From an uncultured Bacteroidales bacterium (GTDB lineage Bacteria > Bacteroidota > Bacteroidia > Bacteroidales > Paludibacteraceae), in assembly GCA_902769535.1 (NCBI GenBank), contig CACXPH010000001.1, positions 1-64,000 of the forward strand: a stretch of DNA of 64,000 nt. Reading direction: 5' to 3'. Numbering within the stretch: the first letter of the stretch is position 1; each line of letters begins with the position of its first letter. The position numbers were made by a program, and so were the translations under genes. This document shows, in pieces, positions 7,668 through 17,430 of the stretch. The notes under the pieces were generated by a model. The model was not told the origin of the DNA and made no database searches. It saw only the letters and a program-made list of their open reading frames with translations.

Positions 7668-9584
7668 TTATTTTACCTCTTCGAAGTCGACGTCTTCGGC
7701 GGAAGGCTGACCATTGTCATTGTTAGACGTAGGACCGTTGGTCGGGCCTTGTTGCGGGCCAGCTTGGCCTTGAGCGGCTTGCTGCGCAGCGTACATTTCC
7801 GCAGAAGCGGCTTGGAATGCAGACATCAACTCGTTGTTGTAACGCTCGCAGTCGTCGGCGTTGCGCTTCTCGTACGCCTCTTTGAGGTTCTTGAGTGCAG
7901 TCTCGATCGGCGCTTTCTTGTCAGCCGGGATCTTATCGCCCAGTTCAGCGAGTTGTTTCTCGGTCTGGAAGATCGTAGCGTCAGCCTTGTTCAGCTTGTC
8001 AGCCTGCTCTTTGGCCTTCTTATCGGCCTCAGCGTTTGCCTCAGCCTCGGCTTTCATTCGCTTGATCTCGTCGTCGGACAGACCGGACGATGCTTCGATA
8101 CGGATCTTCTGCTCTTTGCCGGTAGCTTTATCCTTGGCGGTGACGTTGAGGATACCGTTGGCGTCGATATCGAAGGTCACTTCGATCTGCGGTTCGCCAC
8201 GACGTGCCGGCATGATTCCATCGAGGTGGAAGATACCGATCTGCTTGTTCTGTGCTGCCATCGGACGCTCACCTTGGAGGACTTTGATCTCTACAGAAGG
8301 CTGGTTGTCGACAGCGGTCGTGAAGGTCTCGGTCTTCTTGGTCGGGATGGTGGTGTTGGCCTCGATCATCTTGGTCATGACACCGCCCATGGTCTCGATA
8401 CCGAGGCTCAGCGGGGTTACATCGAGCAGGAGGACATCCTTGACGTCGCCGGTGAGGACACCACCTTGGATCGCTGCACCTACGGCTACTACCTCGTCCG
8501 GGTTAACGCCCTTCGACGGAGCTTTACCGAAGAATTTCTGTACTGCATCCTGGATAGCCGGGATACGTGTCGAACCACCTACGAGGATGATCTCGTCGAT
8601 ATCGGAGGTCGTGAGGCCTGCGTTTTGAAGGGCAGTCTTACACGGCGCGATAGTACGTTGGATGAGGTCGTCGATCAGTTGCTCAAATTTAGCACGCGTC
8701 AGGGTCTTAACGAGGTGAGCAGGAACACCGTTAACCGGCATGATATACGGCAGGTTAATCTCCGTGGTCGTAGCGGACGAGAGCTCGATCTTGGCTTTCT
8801 CAGCAGCCTCTTTCAGACGCTGCATTGCCATCGGGTCTTTCGACAGATCTGCACCGCCATTCTCGTTCTTGAACTCCTGGACGAGCCAATCGATAATACG
8901 ATGATCGAAATCGTCACCGCCGAGGTGGGTATCACCGTCGGTTGCTTTTACCTCGAAGACACCGTCGCCCAGTTCGAGAACCGATACATCGTGGGTACCA
9001 CCACCGCAGTCGAAGACAACGATCTTCATGTCTTTGTTCGACTTGTCGAGGCCGTAAGCCAGGGCAGCTGCAGTCGGTTCGTTGACAATACGACGCACGT
9101 TGAGACCTGCGATCTCACCGGCTTCCTTGGTAGCCTGACGTTGCGAGTCGTTGAAGTATGCCGGCACTGTGATGACAGCTTCGGTCACTTCCTGGCCCAG
9201 GTAGTCCTCAGCGGTCTTCTTCATCTTCTGAAGGATGATCGCGCTGATCTCCTGCGGGGTATAGAGACGTCCGTCGATGTCCACACGGGGAGTGTTGTTG
9301 TCGCCCTTTGTTACCTTATAAGGAACACGTGCGATTTCAGACTGCAAGCGGTCGTAGGTCTCACCCATGAAACGCTTGATCGAATAGATAGTTTTGGTCG
9401 GGTTTGTGATTGCTTGACGCTTAGCAGGGTCACCTACTTTACGCTCGCCGCCATCAATAAATCCGACTACTGAAGGAGTAGTACGTTTACCTTCAGCGTT
9501 TGCGATAACGATGGGTTCGTTACCCTCCATAACGGCTACACACGAGTTTGTGGTACCGAGGTCAATTCCAATAATTTTAGACAT
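7668..9584 (-). CDS. dnaK: Chaperone DnaK (Hsp70)
   Basis: 638 residues, full length. It has the Hsp70 signature [17 protein letters not shown] at the N-terminus, the phosphate-loop signature with a His variant ([16 protein letters not shown]), and [13 protein letters not shown]. The substrate-binding domain starts near residue 390 ([16 protein letters not shown]), and the acidic tail ends in EDVDFEEVK. This ATP-driven cytosolic chaperone handles nascent and stress-unfolded proteins with DnaJ and GrpE, neither of which is in the window. It appears to be a single-gene unit: era lies upstream with its own terminator, and a terminator follows. I do not see a clear -7/-33 pair; the upstream gap contains a tandem 18-bp repeat. 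Confidence 0.99.
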   Translation of the reverse strand: MSKIIGIDLGTTNSCVAVMEGNEPIVIANAEGKRTTPSVVGFIDGGERKVGDPAKRQAITNPTKTIYSIKRFMGETYDRLQSEIARVPYKVTKGDNNTPRVDIDGRLYTPQEISAIILQKMKKTAEDYLGQEVTEAVITVPAYFNDSQRQATKEAGEIAGLNVRRIVNEPTAAALAYGLDKSNKDMKIVVFDCGGGTHDVSVLELGDGVFEVKATDGDTHLGGDDFDHRIIDWLVQEFKNENGGADLSKDPMAMQRLKEAAEKAKIELSSATTTEINLPYIMPVNGVPAHLVKTLTRAKFEQLIDDLIQRTIAPCKTALQNAGLTTSDIDEIILVGGSTRIPAIQDAVQKFFGKAPSKGVNPDEVVAVGAAIQGGVLTGDVKDVLLLDVTPLSLGIETMGGVMTKMIEANTTIPTKKTETFTTAVDNQPSVEIKVLQGERPMAAQNKQIGIFHLDGIMPARRGEPQIEVTFDIDANGILNVTAKDKATGKEQKIRIEASSGLSDDEIKRMKAEAEANAEADKKAKEQADKLNKADATIFQTEKQLAELGDKIPADKKAPIETALKNLKEAYEKRNADDCERYNNELMSAFQAASAEMYAAQQAAQGQAGPQQGPTNGPTSNNDNGQPSAEDVDFEEVK

Positions 9585-9612
9585 AGTATATTTCCTTTCT
9601 TTAATTAATTTC

Positions 9613-9648
9613 TAGATTTTCTAGACGGCCTAGATTTTCTAGACGGCC
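9613..9648. repeat. Exact tandem duplication of an 18-bp unit upstream of dnaK
   Basis: Two identical copies of TAGATTTTCTAGACGGCC lie side by side, flanked by partial copies (TTTCTAG before, TAG after). They sit 30-60 bases upstream of the dnaK start, where they could affect its transcription. CTAGAC units also make up the array at the queD-queE junction. Confidence 0.85.
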
Positions 9649-9685
9649 TAGTCACCCTATAAATGACAAATACTATGCCATAATA

Positions 9686-9723
9686 AAAAAGTCTGCCAAA
9701 CATGACAAATTGGCAGACTTTTT
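9686..9723 (-). terminator. Terminator after era
   Basis: A perfect 14-bp stem AAAAAGTCTGCCAA / TTGGCAGACTTTTT with a 10-base loop lies just past the era stop on the minus strand. The T-tract makes it a classic intrinsic terminator. It could also work in the opposite direction. Confidence 0.88.
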
Positions 9724-9724
9724 A

Positions 9725-9756
9725 GGGGTTATGGGTTATCGGTTACGGGTTACGGG
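9725..9756. repeat. Short tandem array GGTTACGG/GGTTATCG after era
   Basis: Four quasi-repeats of a 7-8 base GGTTAtg/GGTTAcgg unit lie between the terminator and the era stop. The same core (GGTTACGGGT) forms the in-frame repeat of ruvA near 52804. Confidence 0.8.
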
Positions 9757-10665
9757 TCATGTCAAATCATAACCGTAATGCTTGAGGCGGCCGGTGTTGG
9801 AGCGCCAGTCGCGGTCCACTTTGACATAGAGTTGGAGGAAGACCTGTTTCTGGAAGAAGTCCTCGATGTCCTTGCGCGCCATCATCCCTACCCGCTTGAG
9901 GGCAGAACCGGCTTTGCCGATGATGATGCCCTTCTGGCTATCTCGCTCGCAATAGATGATCGCGGAAATGCGAATGATATCTTCCTCTTCGAGGAAGGAC
10001 TCCACTTCCACTTCGACGGAATACGGGATCTCCTTGTCGTAGTTCATGAGGATCTTCTCGCGGATGATCTCATTGACAAAGAAACGCTCAGACTTGTCCG
10101 TCAGTTGGTCTTTTGGGAAGAAAGGCGGTCCGACAGGCAGAGCGTCCTTGATGGCGTCGAAGAGTTGGGCAACACCGAAACGCTCTTGTGCGGAGATAGG
10201 GAAGATCTCTGCCTCGGGTAATTGCGTGTGCCAGAACTCTACGAGTCGCTCCAAGGTCTCTTGGGTCGTGAGGTCGATCTTATTAATAATAAGGAATACG
10301 CGCGTGCCCGCGGAAGCCATCTTCTTCACTTTTTCCAGGAAGTCGGCATTACGCTCTGGGTTATCCTGCACTTCCGTCACATACAGCAGCACATCGGCAT
10401 CCACAAGGGCTGAACGCGAGAACTCGAGCATTTTCTCCTGCAGGCGGTAGTTAGGCGAGAGGACTCCCGGTGTGTCTGAATAGACCATCTGGAAATCCTC
10501 ACCATTCACTATACCGAGGATACGATGACGAGTGGTTTGCGCCTTCGACGTAATGATCGAGAGACGCTCACCTACCAGCGCGTTCATCAACGTGGACTTG
10601 CCAACATTGGGGTTTCCCACAATGTTGACAAATCCTGAGCGATGTGTAGCATTACATAATGGCAT
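9757..10665 (-). CDS. era: GTPase Era
   Basis: 302 residues. The GTPase motifs are G1 GNPNVGKS (17-24), G3 DTPG (64-67) and G4 NKID (128-131). A C-terminal KH domain carries KGIIIGKAGSALKRVG. The length and the GTPase-KH order are those of Era, which binds the 3' end of 16S rRNA during 30S assembly. The first 14 bases overlap the end of the M16 peptidase gene, so the two are probably co-transcribed from upstream. A strong terminator follows. Confidence 0.98.
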   Translation of the reverse strand: MPLCNATHRSGFVNIVGNPNVGKSTLMNALVGERLSIITSKAQTTRHRILGIVNGEDFQMVYSDTPGVLSPNYRLQEKMLEFSRSALVDADVLLYVTEVQDNPERNADFLEKVKKMASAGTRVFLIINKIDLTTQETLERLVEFWHTQLPEAEIFPISAQERFGVAQLFDAIKDALPVGPPFFPKDQLTDKSERFFVNEIIREKILMNYDKEIPYSVEVEVESFLEEEDIIRISAIIYCERDSQKGIIIGKAGSALKRVGMMARKDIEDFFQKQVFLQLYVKVDRDWRSNTGRLKHYGYDLT

Positions 10666-13561
10666 CGTACAGCTCTTGTGTCGAGTTGAACAATTTAGCC
10701 GGCGACAGTTTGGTTACCTTGCAACCGCACTTGGTCTGGATCGCCTTGAGGTCGATCTTCTTCGGGTCACCCATAAGGATGATCGTTACCGGTTTGCCCT
10801 TGATATTATCCTCGTAGAACTTCTCGATATCGCTGAACGTGAGGTCATCGATAGCAGTTGCATTAACTTTCGAAGGATCGTCGGTATAACCGAGACGTTG
10901 CCAGTATTCGAAGGTCGAAGCCTTACCACGCATTGACGGTTTAGCCGTCTGAGCAGCCTGCTTGAGAGCAGCCTTGAGCGATGCGATGTTCGTCGAGTCT
11001 TTCGGCATGTCAGCCAGGATGTCCATGTACACATTGATAGCGTCCACTACCTTATCCGATTGCGTACCTACGTAACCGTAGAAATAGCAGTCCTTACCCG
11101 GGAGCGACGGCGTAGCGTCTACACCATATGCGCTATATGCCATAGAACGTTTCACACGAATCTCGTTCATAATGACACCCGTGAAACCACCGGACATATA
11201 CTGGTTGAAAGCATCGGAAGCGACGTCAGACGAGATATCGTAGGGACGACCGTTGATGTAGAAATACAGGTCTGCCTGCTGTACATTGCTGTTCGGCAAG
11301 AAGAGGACGGTCGGTTTGTCGTAGGTCTGACGATCCTGAACGAACGGCGAGTTGGACGGTTTGACACCTTCTACGAGCGGCAGTTCAGCTGCCACTTTGT
11401 CTTGGCTTAATGTACCGCAGTAGAAGACATCGAGCGCGTAAGTACGAGCCGATGCGAGCAACTGCTGCACCTTGATACCGTCGAGGTTCCAGATGTCGAT
11501 GAACGGCACTTCGTCGAGATACGAGGATTTCTTGCCGTAGAGGGCATACTGAAGGAGTGCCGATTTCTGCACGGCAGTCTGTTTCTGACGAATCAGACGA
11601 GTTACAAAGACAGAACCCTTTACAGCGTCTAACTGCTTTTGCTCGAGGTACGGCATGAGGAGCTGGCGGTTCACGAGGTTCATGATCTTCGCATAGTTCT
11701 CATCCTCACCTGAGATAGCGATAGTGAAGTACGAGTCGCTGCAACCGTAGGAAACGGATCCACCGAGTTCAGCGATCTGCTGGTCGAAGTCCTTACCTTC
11801 GGTAGCCGGGTTGCCCATGATACCTGCATTCTCGAGCAACTGGGTTGCGTACGGTAGTAACGGCATCTCGTGTGCACCTACACCATAACGGAGGTTGAGC
11901 GTGAAGATATCGTTCTTGTTATTCGCCGTGTAACGGAGGGTCACATGGTCACCGAGCGAGCTCACCTTGACATCGTTGAAATCATTGAAGGTCTGGAGCA
12001 ACTCACCCTTCGGCAGTTTCTGGAAGGCCTCAGCGTACTCTGTCTTCGCATTTTTCACCGGATCAAGCGGTTTGATATTCGGTTTCGGCAGGGTCTTTGC
12101 CTTTGCAGTCTTGGTATCCTCGTCGAAGGAGATCGTCATATGATCTGCATTGAAGTATTTCTTCGCTACCCGTACGATCTCCTCTTTGGTGAGGGCTTGG
12201 ATCTTCTCGTTAGCCGTGAAGATATCGTCGGTCGGTTTGCCGTAGGTGAAGGCATCCACGAGTGCGCTCATCTTATAGGACGGGTTCTCGTTGGTCATCT
12301 TCTCGCTCTGCGCGTAGAGACGCTTCACGTTCGCAATCAGTGCATCGTCGATCTGGCCATTCTTGATCTTATCCACTTCCTTCATGATGATAGCTTCGGT
12401 TGCCTTGTCGGACTCGTACATCTGCTGGTTAGCATCGTAGTACGGAATCGCCTCGATGATGAGACGACCGGAATTACGACGAGCATCATTGAAGACACCA
12501 GCGAACTGTACGTCACCCTTGGTGTTCACTTTGTCGAGCAGACCGGTCTGGCCGTTATAGAGGAGTGCGCAAACGAAGTCGAGCACATCCTGGTCGGGAT
12601 CACCTTCTTTGACACCCGGATAGATCCACGTAACGGTAGGCGTATAACCGAGGTTGTAGTGCTTCTTGCCGGTGAGTTGGGTTTCGGGATAGGAAGGACG
12701 AGCGGGTAACTCTTTGGCTTCCAGACGACCGAAGGTCTCTGCGATCATCGGTTTGGTAGTCTCCGTGTTGAAGTCACCAACGATGATGAGGGCCATGTTG
12801 TTCGCTACATACCAGGTGTTGTAGAACTCAATCAGTTTAGACAGACGCGGGTTCTTGAGGTGCTCGGGTTTACCGATGACGTCACGCTCGTACGGAGAAC
12901 CTTTGTAGATATCCTCCATGAGTTGCTTCTGCGCCTGTGAAGACGGGTTGTTGGCGTACATGTTATACTCCTCGAACACGTTCTCCAACTCCGCTTGGAA
13001 GGTACGGAAGACAGGGTTGATCAGACGATCCGAGAAGATCGTCAACCAACGGTACATCTCCGCTGCCGGGAACGAGTTATGATACGCGGTAAGGTCGTAA
13101 GACGTGTAGGCGTTCACACCTTCTGCACCGATGAGATCGAGCATATTAAAGAAGTCCTCGGTCGAGGAGATCTTCGCCTCACGCATAGAGATCTCGTTGA
13201 TCTGGGTAGCCAATTGCTCGCGTACTTTCGGGTCGGTAGCCTCGCTGTATTGGTCATAGAGTGCGATGATGGAGTCATACATCGGTTTCTCTGCCTCCCA
13301 ATCGAGTGCACCGATACGCTGCGTACCCTTGAAGAGCATATGCTCGAGGTAGTGCGCAAGACCTGTGTACTCGGCGGGTTCATCTACCGCACCTGCGCGA
13401 ACAACCACGTAACCGGTAACGTCCGGCTGGTCATGGTCTTCCCACAACATAACGGTGAGGCCGTTGTCTAACTTGTACTCAGTCAGTCCCTCACGGGTAA
13501 AAGCTGAGCAGATGGCGACGCTGCAAGTGAGCAGCAGTGCGCTAAGTAAAAACTTTCTCAT
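10652..13561 (-). CDS. M16-family zinc metallopeptidase (two-lobed)
   Basis: 969 residues from the ATG at 13561, chosen because it opens a signal peptide (MRKFLLSALLLTCSVAICSA). The ATG seven codons upstream is less likely. The zinc motif is HYLEH (His70, Glu73, His74), followed about 75 residues on by ENVFEEYNMY, which supplies the third ligand region. The second half repeats the M16 fold (HEMPLLPYATQLLENAG) without HxxEH, as in pitrilysin-like proteins with one active and one inactive half. It is predicted to be periplasmic and to degrade oligopeptides. It lies downstream of tdh, separated by an 11-bp-repeat/hairpin element, and overlaps era by 14 bases. Confidence 0.93.
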   Translation of the reverse strand: MRKFLLSALLLTCSVAICSAFTREGLTEYKLDNGLTVMLWEDHDQPDVTGYVVVRAGAVDEPAEYTGLAHYLEHMLFKGTQRIGALDWEAEKPMYDSIIALYDQYSEATDPKVREQLATQINEISMREAKISSTEDFFNMLDLIGAEGVNAYTSYDLTAYHNSFPAAEMYRWLTIFSDRLINPVFRTFQAELENVFEEYNMYANNPSSQAQKQLMEDIYKGSPYERDVIGKPEHLKNPRLSKLIEFYNTWYVANNMALIIVGDFNTETTKPMIAETFGRLEAKELPARPSYPETQLTGKKHYNLGYTPTVTWIYPGVKEGDPDQDVLDFVCALLYNGQTGLLDKVNTKGDVQFAGVFNDARRNSGRLIIEAIPYYDANQQMYESDKATEAIIMKEVDKIKNGQIDDALIANVKRLYAQSEKMTNENPSYKMSALVDAFTYGKPTDDIFTANEKIQALTKEEIVRVAKKYFNADHMTISFDEDTKTAKAKTLPKPNIKPLDPVKNAKTEYAEAFQKLPKGELLQTFNDFNDVKVSSLGDHVTLRYTANNKNDIFTLNLRYGVGAHEMPLLPYATQLLENAGIMGNPATEGKDFDQQIAELGGSVSYGCSDSYFTIAISGEDENYAKIMNLVNRQLLMPYLEQKQLDAVKGSVFVTRLIRQKQTAVQKSALLQYALYGKKSSYLDEVPFIDIWNLDGIKVQQLLASARTYALDVFYCGTLSQDKVAAELPLVEGVKPSNSPFVQDRQTYDKPTVLFLPNSNVQQADLYFYINGRPYDISSDVASDAFNQYMSGGFTGVIMNEIRVKRSMAYSAYGVDATPSLPGKDCYFYGYVGTQSDKVVDAINVYMDILADMPKDSTNIASLKAALKQAAQTAKPSMRGKASTFEYWQRLGYTDDPSKVNATAIDDLTFSDIEKFYEDNIKGKPVTIILMGDPKKIDLKAIQTKCGCKVTKLSPAKLFNSTQELYDAIM

Positions 13562-13589
13562 AATTGTTAATATTTTAAACATTATTTTA

Positions 13590-13673
13590 GTGATTTTTTA
13601 AAATCACGGGATAATATACATAGTATATTATAGGGTGTGGTGGGATACGATATACCTAGGACATACCTAGGAC
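13590..13673 (-). repeat. 11-bp direct repeat plus AT-hairpin element, copy 1
   Basis: Relative to the M16 gene (leftward) the order is: two exact 11-bp repeats (ATACCTAGGAC at 13652-13662 and 13663-13673), a spacer with GATACGATATA-like sequence, hairpin ATAATATAC-ATA-GTATATTAT (13611-13631), then a second stem GTGATTTT-TT-AAAATCAC (13590-13607). A near-identical copy in the same polarity precedes the gene at 27970. It lies within the gap between tdh and the M16 gene. Confidence 0.85.
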
Positions 13674-13685
13674 TCATCTATCTCT

Positions 13686-14711
13686 TTACCACTCCAGGAG
13701 CACCTTACCGCATTGTCCGCTGACCATAACATCGAAGCCTTTCTGGAAGTCCTCGAACTTGAAGCGGTGGGTGATGACAGGGCTGAGATCGAGTCCGCCA
13801 AGGAGCATCTGCTCCATCTGATACCATGTCTCCCACATGCGTCGGCCGGTGATACCTTTGATCGTCAGGGCATTGAAGATAACGTCAGACCAGTTGACTT
13901 GCGTGTCGGATGGCAGGATACCCAGTTGGGCGATGTTCGCACCTTTGTACATATGCTCAATCATATCGTTAAAGGCGGCAGGTGCACCGGACATCTCGAG
14001 TCCCACATCGAAGCCTTTGATTCCGAGTTGCTGCATTGCACCTTCAACGGTCTCTCCTTTGGATCCATCGACGGTAAGCGTTGCACCCATCTTCTTTGCT
14101 ATCTCGAGACGCAGCGGGTTGATATCCGTCACCACTATATGCTTGGCTCCGGCATAGCGGCATATACCTGCAGCCATCGTTCCGATGAGTCCTGCGCCGG
14201 TGATGAGTACATCTTCGCCTAGCAGCGGGAAAGCGAGGGCTGTGTGTGTGGCGTTGCCGAACGGATCCATGATCGCCGCGAAGTCATCGGGAATCTCCGG
14301 ACGGAGTTTCACAACGTTCGTCTCAGGGATCGTGACGTACTCGGCAAAACAACCGTCCTTGCCCATGATACCGACAGAAATCGTATTCTCGCAGACATGT
14401 CCCATGCCTCGACGGCAATTACGGCAGTGTCCGCAAACGATATGTCCTTCGGCCGTGACGCGCTCGCCGGCTTTGAAGTTACGCACACCTGCGCCTACTT
14501 CGGCTACGACGCCTACGAACTCATGGCCCATCGTATAAGGCGGTTTGCAATGCGCTTGCGACCATGCGTCCCATTTATACATATGCAGGTCGGTACCGCA
14601 GATAGCAGCCTTGGTGACTTTGATGAGCACATCGTTCACCCCCACTTCCGGCATCGGAACATCTTCCATCCAGATACCCGGTTCGGCATATTTCTTAACT
14701 AATGCTTTCAT
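13686..14711 (-). CDS. tdh: L-threonine 3-dehydrogenase
   Basis: 341 residues, a zinc-dependent medium-chain dehydrogenase. Catalytic zinc ligands are Cys38 (AAICGTDLHMYKWD) and the GHE at His63-Glu64. The structural zinc loop is CGHCRNCRRGMGHVC. The NAD-binding turn is GAGLIGTMAAG. The ICGTDxHxYxWD context is that of Tdh rather than other alcohol dehydrogenases. It oxidises threonine to 2-amino-3-ketobutyrate, which the product of the gene just upstream (kbl, 3-base gap) cleaves to glycine and acetyl-CoA. Pathway and order are strong mutual support. Confidence 0.97.
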   Translation of the reverse strand: MKALVKKYAEPGIWMEDVPMPEVGVNDVLIKVTKAAICGTDLHMYKWDAWSQAHCKPPYTMGHEFVGVVAEVGAGVRNFKAGERVTAEGHIVCGHCRNCRRGMGHVCENTISVGIMGKDGCFAEYVTIPETNVVKLRPEIPDDFAAIMDPFGNATHTALAFPLLGEDVLITGAGLIGTMAAGICRYAGAKHIVVTDINPLRLEIAKKMGATLTVDGSKGETVEGAMQQLGIKGFDVGLEMSGAPAAFNDMIEHMYKGANIAQLGILPSDTQVNWSDVIFNALTIKGITGRRMWETWYQMEQMLLGGLDLSPVITHRFKFEDFQKGFDVMVSGQCGKVLLEW

Positions 14712-14714
14712 ATT

Positions 14715-15905
14715 TTATTTCAATACAGCAAGTTCTGTGCCAATCTTGGTAAAGGCCGCGATACACTTGTCTAATTGTTCGCGTGTGTGCGCCGCAGAAA
14801 CCTGCACGCGGATACGTGCCTGACCCTTCGGAACCACCGGATAATAGAAGCCAGTGACATAGATACCTTCTTTCTGTAGCGCCGCCGCGAACTCTTGGCT
14901 GAGACGTGCGTCGTACAACATGACAGCACAGATAGCGGACTGCGTCGGTTTGATATCGAAACCAGCCGCTTTCATCTTCTCTACGAAGTAAGCGGTGTTC
15001 TCGTGCAGACGGTCTTGCAGTTCGTTCGAACGCGTGAGGATCTCGAAGGTCTTGATACCCGCCGCAGCGATCATCGGCGGGATAGAGTTCGAGAAGAGAT
15101 ACGGACGCGAGCGTTGACGAAGGAGATTGATAATCTCTTTCTTTCCGGTAGTGAAACCACCTACCGAACCGCCGAAGGCTTTACCGAGCGTACCGGTGAT
15201 GATCTCGATCTTGCCGCGCATGTTATACAGTTCAGTGACACCGTGTCCGGTCTTGCCGACCACGCCGGCTGAGTGGCTCTCGTCCACCATGACCATGGCG
15301 TTGTATTTCTGCGCAAGTTCGTAGATCTTGTCCAACGGGCACACATTACCGTCCATCGAGAAGACACCGTCCGTCGCGATAATACGGAAACGTTGTGCCT
15401 GCGCCTCTTTGAGTTTGGCCTCGAGATCGGCCATGTCGCCGTTCGCATAGCGATAGCGCACCGCCTTACACAGACGTACACCGTCGATGATCGAGGCATG
15501 GTTGAGTGCATCGGAGATGATCGCATCCTCTTCCGTCAACAGCGGTTCAAACAAACCACCGTTCGCATCGAAACAAGCGGCATAGAGGATCGTGTCTTCG
15601 GTACCGAAGAAATCCGAGATGACACGTTCCAACTCTTTGTGGGTATCCTGCGTACCGCAGATGAAACGCACGGAAGCCATACCGTAGCCACGCGCATCCA
15701 TGCGCGCCTTAGCTGCCTCGATCAGTTCTTTGTTGTCCGCCAAGCCGAGGTAGTTATTGGCACAGAAGTTAATCACCTCCTGCCCTCCTTCCACCGCGAT
15801 ACCTGACGACTGCGGCGTGATAATCACACGTTCGTTCTTATAGAGTCCTGCCTCCTTGATCTCCGCCAAGGTATTCTGCAGATGTTTCTGAAAATCGGTA
15901 TACAT
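14715..15905 (-). CDS. kbl: 2-amino-3-ketobutyrate CoA ligase (glycine C-acetyltransferase)
   Basis: 396 residues, a PLP enzyme of the alpha-oxoamine synthase family. It has NFCANNYLGLADN near the N-terminus, DESHSAGVVGKTGHG for the PLP ring Asp/His, and the Schiff-base lysine in ITGTLGKAFGGSVGG. It lies 3 bases before tdh and forms the threonine-to-glycine pathway with it. Alternatives in the family (7-keto-8-aminopelargonate synthase, 5-aminolevulinate synthase) are less likely given the partner gene. Just upstream of the start lies copy 2 of the GC-rich palindromic repeat. Confidence 0.97.
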   Translation of the reverse strand: MYTDFQKHLQNTLAEIKEAGLYKNERVIITPQSSGIAVEGGQEVINFCANNYLGLADNKELIEAAKARMDARGYGMASVRFICGTQDTHKELERVISDFFGTEDTILYAACFDANGGLFEPLLTEEDAIISDALNHASIIDGVRLCKAVRYRYANGDMADLEAKLKEAQAQRFRIIATDGVFSMDGNVCPLDKIYELAQKYNAMVMVDESHSAGVVGKTGHGVTELYNMRGKIEIITGTLGKAFGGSVGGFTTGKKEIINLLRQRSRPYLFSNSIPPMIAAAGIKTFEILTRSNELQDRLHENTAYFVEKMKAAGFDIKPTQSAICAVMLYDARLSQEFAAALQKEGIYVTGFYYPVVPKGQARIRVQVSAAHTREQLDKCIAAFTKIGTELAVLK

Positions 15906-15913
15906 AATATAAA

Positions 15914-15952
15914 GCCTACTCCCGACCCCTCCCTAAAAGGAGGGGAGGAGGA
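15914..15952. repeat. GC-rich palindromic repeat, copy 2
   Basis: It contains CCCCTCCCTAAAAGGAGGGG preceded by GCCTACTCCCGA. It lies in the gap between gdhA and kbl. The perfect CCCCTCC...GGAGGGG arms could fold in RNA and might dampen read-through from gdhA. Confidence 0.85.
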
Positions 15953-15960
15953 TTTTTGTT

Positions 15961-17304
15961 TTAGATAATTCCTTGCTCCAACATGGCCGTTGCCACTTTC
16001 ATAAAGCCGGCGATGTTTGCGCCTTTAACGTAGTCCACCGTGCCATCGGGTTGGGTTCCGTAACGAACGCATTGCTCGTGGATGGACTCCATAATATGAT
16101 GCAGACGCTCGTCTACTTCCTTACCCGTCCAGCTGAGGTGCTCTGCGTTCTGGGTCATCTCAAGACCGGAGGTTGCTACACCACCTGCATTAACAGCCTT
16201 ACCGGGCGCGAAGAACACACCGTTTTTCTGGAAGAAATGAATAGCACCCGGTTGGCATCCCATATTCGATACCTCGCAGCAGCACCAGCAGCCATTAGCC
16301 TTCAGTTCCTTTGCATCGTCCTCAGACAACTCATTCTGGAAGGCACACGGCAGTGCGATGTCGCAAGGAATAGACCACGCTTTCTTACCTGCTGTAAAGA
16401 CGCAGTCCTTCGGGAACTTATCCGCCATATCTTGCACCTTATTACGGTTCGACGCACGCATGACGAGCATGTAATCGATCATCTCTTTGGTAATACCGTT
16501 CGGGATGGCCACTACGCCGTCCGGACCGGAGATAGCCACGACCTTAGCGCCTAACTCGACCGCCTTCGTCGCTGCACCCCAAGCTACGTTACCGAAACCG
16601 GAGATAGCCACTTTCTTGCCTTGAATATCCTTTCCAGCCTTATGCAGCAGGTGTTGGGTAAAATAGAGTGCACCGAAGCCGGTAGCCTCCGGACGGAGGA
16701 TCGAACCACCCCATGTCATGCCCTTGCCCGTCAGCACACCTGTATGGTACTCGCGTGCGAGCTTCTGGTACATACCGTTGAGGAAACCGATCTCACGACC
16801 GCCTACGCCTACGTCACCTGCCGGAATATCCTGATCCGGACCGATGCAACGCCAGAGTTCCAGCATGAAGGCCTGGCAGAAACGCATGATTTCCGCATCG
16901 CTCTTGCCGACCGGATCAAAGTCCGAACCGCCCTTTGCACCTCCCATCGGAAGGGTTGTCAGCGCATTCTTAAAGGTCTGCTCGAAGCCCAAGAACTTGA
17001 GCATAGACGGCGTTACGGCGCGGTGGAAACGAAGACCACCCTTGTACGGGCCAATCGCACTGTTGAACTGCACACGGTAACCGAGGTTGGTCTGTACCTC
17101 ACCTTGGTCATCGATCCACGTCACGCGGAACGTAAAGATACGATCGGGCTCTACCATTCGCTCGACAATCTTCGCCTGCTCGAATTCAGGGTGTTGATTG
17201 TACACCTCTTCAATCGATTCGAGAACTTCTTGAACGGCCTGCAGATACTCTGCCTCGCCCGGATGCTTCGCAGCCAACTGCTGCATAATAGTTTGTACTT
17301 TCAT
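15961..17304 (-). CDS. gdhA: NADP-type glutamate dehydrogenase
   Basis: 447 residues from the ATG at 17304. The upstream in-frame ATG would extend into the promoter leader. The glutamate dehydrogenase signature with the catalytic lysine is in LPMGGAKGGSDFDP, with GYRVQFNSAIGPYKGGLRFH upstream. The Rossmann half carries ISGFGNVAWGAA. The length and hexameric-type sequence match bacterial GdhA, which forms glutamate from 2-oxoglutarate and ammonia in the cytosol. It has its own promoter about 55 bases upstream. The kbl-tdh pair lies downstream in the same direction after a GC-rich repeat. Confidence 0.97.
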   Translation of the reverse strand: MKVQTIMQQLAAKHPGEAEYLQAVQEVLESIEEVYNQHPEFEQAKIVERMVEPDRIFTFRVTWIDDQGEVQTNLGYRVQFNSAIGPYKGGLRFHRAVTPSMLKFLGFEQTFKNALTTLPMGGAKGGSDFDPVGKSDAEIMRFCQAFMLELWRCIGPDQDIPAGDVGVGGREIGFLNGMYQKLAREYHTGVLTGKGMTWGGSILRPEATGFGALYFTQHLLHKAGKDIQGKKVAISGFGNVAWGAATKAVELGAKVVAISGPDGVVAIPNGITKEMIDYMLVMRASNRNKVQDMADKFPKDCVFTAGKKAWSIPCDIALPCAFQNELSEDDAKELKANGCWCCCEVSNMGCQPGAIHFFQKNGVFFAPGKAVNAGGVATSGLEMTQNAEHLSWTGKEVDERLHHIMESIHEQCVRYGTQPDGTVDYVKGANIAGFMKVATAMLEQGII

Positions 17305-17359
17305 TGTTTTATGTGTTTTGGTATTTGTGTTAAATGTGTTTTGCAAACCTTTGCGACTG

Positions 17360-17391
17360 CAAAGGTACTCAAAAAAAATGACATATGCAAG
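17360..17391 (-). promoter_or_regulatory. gdhA promoter
   Basis: -7 box TACCTTTG (17360-17367), 20-base spacer, -33 box CTTG (17388-17391), reading leftward. The -33 lies in the loop of the terminator of the upstream receptor gene, as at the dnaK/TonB receptor junction. Confidence 0.78.
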
Positions 17392-17409
17392 AGCTATGTC
17401 ACTTTTTTT
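17371..17409 (-). terminator. Terminator after the outer-membrane receptor gene
   Basis: Inverted repeat TGACATA / TATGTCA with flanking A and T runs (stem extended by A-T pairs). It lies 22 bases past the stop of the receptor gene and overlaps the gdhA promoter. Confidence 0.72.
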
Positions 17410-17430
17410 ATAAAAAAGAAAACTTTTTTA

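Noticed and set aside
7749-9473. 574-residue open frame antisense to dnaK
   Set aside because: It is a codon-bias shadow of dnaK, with no start signal, no homology and low-complexity Leu/Arg-rich content.
9656-9680. dnaK promoter
   Set aside because: The best match has TAGTATTTG, one base too long between TA and TTTG, and no -33 partner. I could not support it.
13590-13673. Repeat-hairpin element as an insertion-sequence remnant or integron site
   Set aside because: No transposase fragment or target duplication is visible, and the polarity toward genes fits a leader element better.
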